64,000 nt of DNA from Dama dama (lineage: Eukaryota > Chordata > Mammalia > Artiodactyla > Cervidae). Where the stretch lies: assembly GCF_033118175.1 (NCBI RefSeq), contig NC_083701.1, positions 14,651,501 through 14,715,500 on the forward strand, written 5' to 3'. Both the position numbers and the translations under genes were made by a program. The notes under the pieces were generated by a model. The model was given only the letters and a program-made list of their open reading frames with translations. It did not search any database and had not been told where the DNA came from. Below are positions 58,080 to 64,000 of the stretch, piece by piece; positions within the stretch are counted from its first letter, which is position 1; each line of letters starts with the position of its first letter.

Positions 58080-59010
58080 GCATAGCAAATCAAAACTGCA
58101 TTGAGGTACACATCACACCAGTCAGAAAGGCCATTGTTAAAAAGTCTACAAATAACAAATGCTGGAAAGGATGTAGAAAAAAGGAAAGCCTCCCATACTG
58201 TTGGCAGGAATGTAAGTTGGTGCAGCCACTGTGGAAAACAGTATGGAGGTCCCTCAGAAAACTAAAAATAGAATTACCACATGATCCAGCAATCCTACTC
58301 CTGGGAATATATTCAGACAAAACTATAATTCTAAAAGATACATGCACTCCTATGTTTATAGCAGCAGTAGTCCCAATAGCAAAGACATGGAAACAACCTA
58401 ATGTACATTAACAGATGAATGGATATAGAAGGTGTGGTATATATATAAATACACACACAATGGAATACTACTCAACCTAAAAAAAGAATGAAATAATGCA
58501 ATTTGCCACAACATGGATGCAACTAGAGATTATCATACTACACACACACACACACACAATGGAATACTACTCAACCTAAAAAAAGAATGAAATAATGCAA
58601 TTTGCCACAACATGGATGCAACTAGAGATTATCATACTAAATGAAGTAAGTCACAAAGAGAAAGACAAATACCATATGATGTCATTCACATGTGAAATCT
58701 AAAATATGACACAAATTGAACCTAACTATGAAACAGAACAGAATCAGGGACATAGAGAATAGACTGGTGGTTGCCAAGGTGGAAGGGGGTAAGAGAGTGT
58801 TGGATTGGGATTAGCAGATAGAAACTGGAATATATAGAATGGATAAAGAACAAGGTCCTACTGTAGCACAGGGAACTATATTCAGTGTACAGTGATAAAC
58901 CATAATGGGAAAAAATATGAAAAAGAATGTACATATATGTACAGCTGAGTCATTTTGCTGTACAGCAGTAATTAACACATTATGTTTCAATAAAAAGTAA
59001 ATTCAAAAAA
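58080..59010 (+). mobile_element. L1 3' end with internal tandem duplication
   Basis: Sense end of ORF2 (codons for NNKCWKGCRKKESLPYCW then ELPHDPAILLLGIYSDKT) followed by the 3' UTR and an A-rich tail with AATAAA. The last clear frame is 58019-58411. A 99-bp segment is present twice (copy ends 58540 and 58639) joined by a CA run. It is an older cetartiodactyl L1 than L1_BT. Confidence 0.85.
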
Positions 59011-61020
59011 TAAAATTAAGAATGTGGCGTAGAATTTATGAATTATTCATGTACAGCTAGCGTAGAAGAATTGTCTTTATTTTCTGCCTCTGAACATGCA
59101 TACCCAAAGAGGACAGTGATGGAGAGAAATAAGGCTCAGAGGTCATGTGAACATGCTCTTTGGCACTTTAATATTCTATTCTAGAAATAAAGCATTGGAG
59201 TTTTAAACAATGCTGTCAGAATCTTAAACAAAATGAGATGAGTGTTCCATTCTATTCAAATGTTCATAACAATTTGAGAGAACCTGCCTTGGTTTTCATT
59301 TGCTCTTAGTCAATCTTGGGCAATAATAGTATAAAGAAATGCAAGTTATTTAGACATACTTAAAAATGATGTGTTTCAAAAGATCTTCTAAGAATCTCTG
59401 GAAATGTGTGATTTGGGTTTGAAACAAAAGTTAAGAAGGTATATCTATGAAGCTAGATTATGCAATCATGAAACGGGGACAGAATGAAACATGTGAGAAT
59501 TCTATGAAGATGAAAATCCCATGCTTGACAGTAGGAACGGTCTTCTCTAGACTCCTCACTTCTCTGGAGCTGGAGGACATCTGAGCTTTCCAACCTAGCT
59601 GCTGGGAGATTGGAATGCTGGATAGCAGCCTAGGCCTGCCCCGTAATGCCTGTAATGCCAGGTGACATTCCAGTGTTTCAGATATGGACATAAATTGATA
59701 TTCCCAAGTGGAGTCTTTTATTAGGGCTTCCCATGCCTTGAGGAAATGACTAACAGCTCTTGGCGAAAACAGTTCAAATTAGTCTTTTCCTGTTTCCACT
59801 ATGTTTGGGATGAAATAAAAGTGTCCTTTTGTGTAGACCAGTTTCAGTCTAAGCAGGAACACAAGAAAAAAGCACTGTACTTAGAGGAGGAGAAAGAAGA
59901 GGGGCAGAAAGAGAAGCCAGTGAAATATTTGGCCTCCTACAGAGGCCATTACAAAGTAATGAAAGAACAGGAGGTGTTGGTCCCCAAAGTTTTCCAATTC
60001 AGAGAGGCTGGGATCTCATGTAAAGTGCCTTTGTATAGATTTCTATGAAAGTGTTTTCTTATACTGTTTCTGTAGTTTGTAATACAATGTAAAATAACAT
60101 TTTGTTGAGGTGTCATCTTGGTCCTTCGGAAAATAGACTGAAAAAGACAGGAATTTCATGTTAAGCTCCAAGTAAATCTGTTGGAAAATGTAGCTGCCAC
60201 TTTTCAATTCTTTCTTTTCCTGATTGCTCTGATTTTGTCTATTTCTTTTAAATAGTGTATTGGACAGTCTCACAGTCCAAGACACAGTCTTCATAAATGA
60301 TGGTTGCAAATGAGTAGCTTCATCGTTCCATTTAGTTCCATTTAGTGTTTTTGTGTGAAACAGATCCAAAAGCCTGCCTTGAAAATATTAGCATAAGGCC
60401 CTTTCTCTTAGAATGGGGCTGAATTTAAAAGGCTTATGTCTTGAAAACTATCTTGAACTTGAACATATGAGGTAGTACTCTATGGTTGATTATATACATT
60501 ATGCCTAATGCATTTTGGAAGCAAATGGCCTCCTTATTTTGTTTTCTATTTATGTATTGAACTTGTTTGCCTACATTTGAAAGGGAGAGAGTTAGGGCTT
60601 CTGATTCACAAATCCTTGTTAAGTAAAGAAACACCAGTAATCACCGCTCCTTGTTTTTCTGAAAGCCCATATTTGGGACTCATTGTAATGACAGATTTTC
60701 CTCAATAAGTTCATTTTTTAAAAATCACTCTTGAAAAATCACTCCTCTTCACAGAGGAGATGTGAAAAGGAAAAAAAAAATTCATCCTAAAGTATGCAGG
60801 TTTTAAAAACCAGCGGATCCAAAAAGTTAAATACTAAAAGTTGGTTAAATTTATTATAAATTTTGGCAACTATTATATTTGCACTTAAAAATAATGTATA
60901 TTCTGTCATTGGTGAGTGGTCCTGTACACATAAGTTTAATAAAGTTTGCTGACCATGATTTCCAAATATCCCATGCTCTTATGAAATTTTAACTTTATTT
61001 TAAAAAATAGCTTTGAAAGT
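59011..61020. other. Repeat-poor interval
   Basis: 2 kb with no recognised repeat. An open frame of 100 codons at 59746-60048 is Lys/Glu-rich in the middle but has no domain I recognise. A-run near 60769-60780. Confidence 0.35.
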
Positions 61021-61024
61021 TTGG

Positions 61025-61240
61025 AAGTGTTAGTCACTCATTCGTATCCCACAGACTATATAGACCCCACAGACTATATAGCCTGCCAGTTTCCTCTGTG
61101 TCCATGGACTTCTCTAGGCAAGAATACTGGAGTGTGTAGGCATTCTATTCTCCAGGGGATCTTCCTGACCCAGGGAGCGAGCTTGGGTTTCTTGCATTGC
61201 AGGCAGATTCTTTACCATCTGAGCCACCAGGGAAGCCCGC
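61025..61240 (-). mobile_element. Bov-tA SINE
   Basis: Antisense Bov-tA: ggcaagaatactggagtgtg, ccaggggatcttcctgaccc, ttctttaccatctgagccac, cagggaagccc. An 18-bp local duplication (ccacagactatatag at 61049 and 61067) lies in the tail half. Confidence 0.92.
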
Positions 61241-61270
61241 CACCCCACCCCCACCAAAAAAAAAAAAAAA

Positions 61271-62045
61271 AGCAGCCTTACTGAGATATGATTGATATAC
61301 AAAACTGTGCACATACCTAATATACACAATTTGAGGAGTTTGGACATATGCATACACCTGTGAAGCCATGACCACAATTAAGGTGATAAAAATGCCCTTC
61401 TCTTCCTAAAGTTTCTTTGTGATTCTTTGGGTGGTTTTGGTTGTTTTGCTTATTAGTTTTTTTTTTGTTTTAAGAACATTTAACCTGAGATATACCCTCT
61501 TACTACACTATTAAGTGCACAAAACAATATTGTTACCCATAGGCACTACGTAGTACAGCTCTCTGAAACTTATTTGTCTTGCACAACTGAAACTTATACC
61601 CATTGAAAAACAATTCTCCATTCCCCCCACCTCCAGCCCCCAGCAACTAGCATTCTACATTCTATTCTTTGCTTCTGTGAGTTTGAAAACACTGTGGAAG
61701 TTTCTCGAAAAATTAAAAACAGAACTACTCTGTGTTCCAGAAATGTCAATTCTGGGTATATAGACAAAATTATTCAAATCAAGATCTTGAAAAGACATCT
61801 ACATGTCCACATTCACTGCAGCATTATGCACAATGGCCAAGATATGGAAACATCCCAAATGTTCACTGACAGGTAAATGGATAAAAGAAATATGTTATTC
61901 TCATAGCGTGGAATATTATTCAGCCTTAAAAGAGAAGGAAATCCTGCCTCTTGCAACATGAGTGAAACTGAAGGACATTAAGCTGAGTGATATAAGCTAG
62001 TCACAGGACAAATACAGCACGATCTCATTTGTTTAAGGTACTTAA
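61271..62045 (-). mobile_element. L1M copy, apparently 5'-inverted
   Basis: 61271-61690 is antisense L1M 3' UTR (ttactgagatatgattgata, gtgaagccatgaccacaatt, aacttatttgtcttgcacaa). 61691-62045 is sense ORF2 end (ggaagtttctcgaaaaatta, cactgcagcattatgcacaa, atatggaaacatcccaaatg). That arrangement suits twin priming, but old age hides any TSD; two separate fragments remain possible. Confidence 0.5.
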
Positions 62046-62059
62046 AATAGTCAAATTTT

Positions 62060-62480
62060 TATAGATTTTAAAAAATCTATTTTTTCTGTTGGTTATTGAG
62101 AAAAGTGTGTCAAAATCTTCCACTCTGTAGATTTGTTTCTCCATTTATTTCTGTCCACATTTACATATTTTGAGACCATGTTATTTGATGGCTACAAATT
62201 TAGGATTGTTGTGCAATCTTTTTGGGTTGCCCTACTGATTACTGTAAAAACCTTTTTGTTTTTTGATAGTGATCTTTCTTACCTCAGTGTCTTCATTGTC
62301 ACATTATACTATGGCTACATTAGTGGCTAGTTTTACTTAGTATTTCCCAATGTATATTTTTCAGTCCTTTTATTTTCAACCTTCTATGGGCACATATTAC
62401 TTAAGATGTCTTTCTAGCAGGCAGCATATAAATGTGCTATTTTTCATCCAATCTGACAGTCTTTTCCCTTAGTTGAAGTG
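62060..62480 (-). mobile_element. L1M ORF2 fragment (antisense)
   Basis: gtcaaaatcttccactctgt, gatctttcttacctcagtgt and tctttctagcaggcagcata match the antisense of the L1 ORF2 endonuclease/RT border. No open frame. Confidence 0.5.
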
Positions 62481-62883
62481 TTTGCTGTATAATTTAATTT
62501 TTAAGATATAAAATAATAATTGCATTTATAATTTAATATTGACTTACATCATAATATTTAGTTTCTACCTATTCCATCTTATTTCTCCTCTGTTAATTTC
62601 TTTGAGATTAACCAACTTTTTTTAAAAAGCCCATTCTTCATTAACCATTACTCTATAAATTATTTTCTTTTTATATTTTTAATTTATTTAAATAATTATA
62701 ATTATAATTATTTAAAATTATTAAAATTAAATAACTGTTTTAATTATTTCTTTTTATAGTTATATTTATTGTAGATATTTTAAAATATATTCATGACTTC
62801 TTAGAGCATAATTCAAGTAAATTTTCACTTTATCATGCCTCAAATAATTCAAATTCTCAGTAACACTTGAACTTCATTTAACT
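62481..62883. repeat. AT-rich tract with palindrome
   Basis: Very AT-rich. 62691-62715 contains the self-complementary aaataattataattata type core, a likely cruciform or simple decay product. Confidence 0.6.
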
Positions 62884-63268
62884 TCTGCTATGGACTGAAT
62901 GTTTGTTTTCCCCCAAATTCATGTGTTGAAACTTGAACCCCCAGTGTGATGGTATTAGGAGGTGAGACCCTTGAAAAGTAATTAGGTTTAGATGAGGTCA
63001 TGAGGATGGGGCCCCCCACAATGCGGTCACTCTCCTGAACGGAAGAGACCAAAGAGCCTGCTTCCTTCGCCCCCCTCTCAACGTGAGGATATAACAAGAA
63101 GACAGCCTCAAAATGCCAGGAATAGTTCTCACCAAGAATCTAATTTGACTGATTAGGTTCTAATCAGGCACCATGATCTCAGACTTCCAGCTTCCAAAAC
63201 TGTAAACACATAACATCCATTGTTTATGTGTATGGTATTTTGTTACAACAGCCCAAGCTAAAACAACT
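62884..63268 (+). mobile_element. ERVL-MaLR solo LTR
   Basis: tgctatggactgaatgtttg, gtgtgatggtattaggagg, aattaggtttagatgaggtc, tcatgaggatggggcccc, cttccagcttccaaaactgt, then gtatggtattttgttacaac. Full LTR layout, no internal region. Confidence 0.8.
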
Positions 63269-63269
63269 T

Positions 63270-63600
63270 CTATATTTTTGACTATTATTGCTATACATTT
63301 TAGTTGTATGCATATACCTCAGAAGACATTGTTATAACTCTTTGGGGCTTATCCACATCTTTGCTCTTTTCTGTGATCTTTATTGTTTCCTAAATTTCTG
63401 TTTCTCTCTAGAGTCACTTTTATTCTGCCTGAATAATATATTTTGTGCTCCTTTAATCCAGGTCTAAATTCCTGTAGATGTTTTAAATTTGAAAATATTT
63501 TTAATTCTTCTCCATTTTTAAAGGATATTTCCACTAGGTAATAGTGGATATTATATTTGCTTCCAGTAAGACCACTGGTAATGCAACATGTTTAAAAGAA
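63270..63600 (-). mobile_element. L1M fragment (antisense)
   Basis: ctccatttttaaaggatatt with ttccactaggtaatagtgga resembles antisense L1M 5' sequence. Low identity. Confidence 0.4.
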
Positions 63601-63894
63601 GGTGCTTCTATTGTCTCTGAGATTTTTTTTCCATGACACTGAAAACCTTCGTAATTATTGATGGATGTGCACAGGCCATGACAGTTACATCATGACTACT
63701 GCTTGGCCAGCAGTAATGAGATATATCCCCATTTAATCAAAGTCAACATGTAAAAAGAAGAGATTATATCTCAAAATAGATAGAATGCCAGGTGAATAAC
63801 ACTCAGAACAGTTCCTGGTGAAGAATCAATGTAAATTATTAATTTTATGTTGAGAAGAATGGGAACATGATCTAACCCCACCCAAAAGACTCTA
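63601..63894. other. No recognised feature
   Basis: Nothing recognised. Confidence 0.35.
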
Positions 63895-64000
63895 AAACTC
63901 ATTAATAAGAAAATGAACAGTCCAATAAAAAAGGATCAGAATAGAAATCTCATCCAAGAAGATGTACAGATGACAAATAAGCATATGAAAAGATGTTCAA
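63895..64000 (+). mobile_element. L1M ORF2 fragment, cut by window end
   Basis: gaacagtccaataaaaaagg, atcagaatagaaatctcatc and gatgtacagatgacaaataa, then catatgaaaagatgttcaa are the sense codons of the ORF2 C-terminal third. The element continues beyond the window. Confidence 0.7.

Noticed and set aside
59746..60048. 100-codon open frame as a small gene
   Set aside because: No domain, splice context or homology that I recognise; a frame of this length is expected by chance in 64 kb.

Overview
This window is nuclear DNA of a ruminant (Bovidae or a close pecoran relative). Copies of the BovB (RTE-class) retrotransposon occur beside its SINE partners (Bov-tA, Bov-A2), cetartiodactyl CHR-type SINEs and young bovine-type L1 (L1_BT). 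Under these lie much older mammalian repeats: MIR, L2, L1M, Tigger1, MER5/MER20-like hAT elements and MaLR LTRs. That layering does not occur outside ruminants. Family names come from recalled consensus sequences, not a database search. I cannot say whether it is cattle, sheep, goat or a relative.

I find no protein-coding gene, no recognisable exon of a cellular gene and no structural RNA gene. Every long open frame I could identify lies in a transposon remnant; the others are short and anonymous. The window is intergenic or deep intronic. Nothing resembles a bacterial, phage or defence system.

Layout. 0.2-2.1 kb: decayed L1M with a CHR SINE. 2.5-2.8 kb: small DNA transposon. 3.3-4.0 kb: long inverted repeat with an L1 tail inserted in one arm. 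4.5-5.8 kb: BovB. 6.0-8.1 kb: L2 and a 5'-inverted L1. 8.1-14.8 kb: mostly repeat-poor, with a small BovB piece at 11.9-12.3 kb. 14.8-17.5 kb: BovB lacking its endonuclease, with a second BovB inserted in it. 19.46-20.60 kb: a 31-unit minisatellite lying between a MIR and a Bov-tA. 21-24.4 kb: old repeats. 24.8-27.3 kb: nearly full-length Tigger1. 27.9-29.2 kb: Bov-tA and BovB. 30.4-31.8 kb: three-level nested insertion. 32.5-34.3 kb: BovB and Bov-tA. 36.9-41 kb: SINEs, a MaLR LTR, a twin-primed L1_BT and L1_BT tails. 44.1-45.3 kb: Bov-A2, a Tigger1 end and degenerate ATCAA-type repeats. 47.5-52.9 kb: a twin-primed L1_BT interrupted by the longest BovB. 53-64 kb: Bov-tA copies, MLT1-like LTR, BovB tail fragments, L1 3' ends, a MaLR LTR and L1M pieces.

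The elements work together only as a mobilisation network. BovB supplied the machinery for Bov-tA and Bov-A2, which carry its 3' tail; L1 supplied it for CHR SINEs and L1 tails. Target-site duplications (TSDs) readable in the sequence give the order of many insertions. The observations most worth checking are the higher-order structure of the minisatellite, two BovB copies sharing the same broken reverse-transcriptase active site, three 72-77 bp BovB-tail insertions with nearly the same 5' end, and four L1 copies with 5' inversions.
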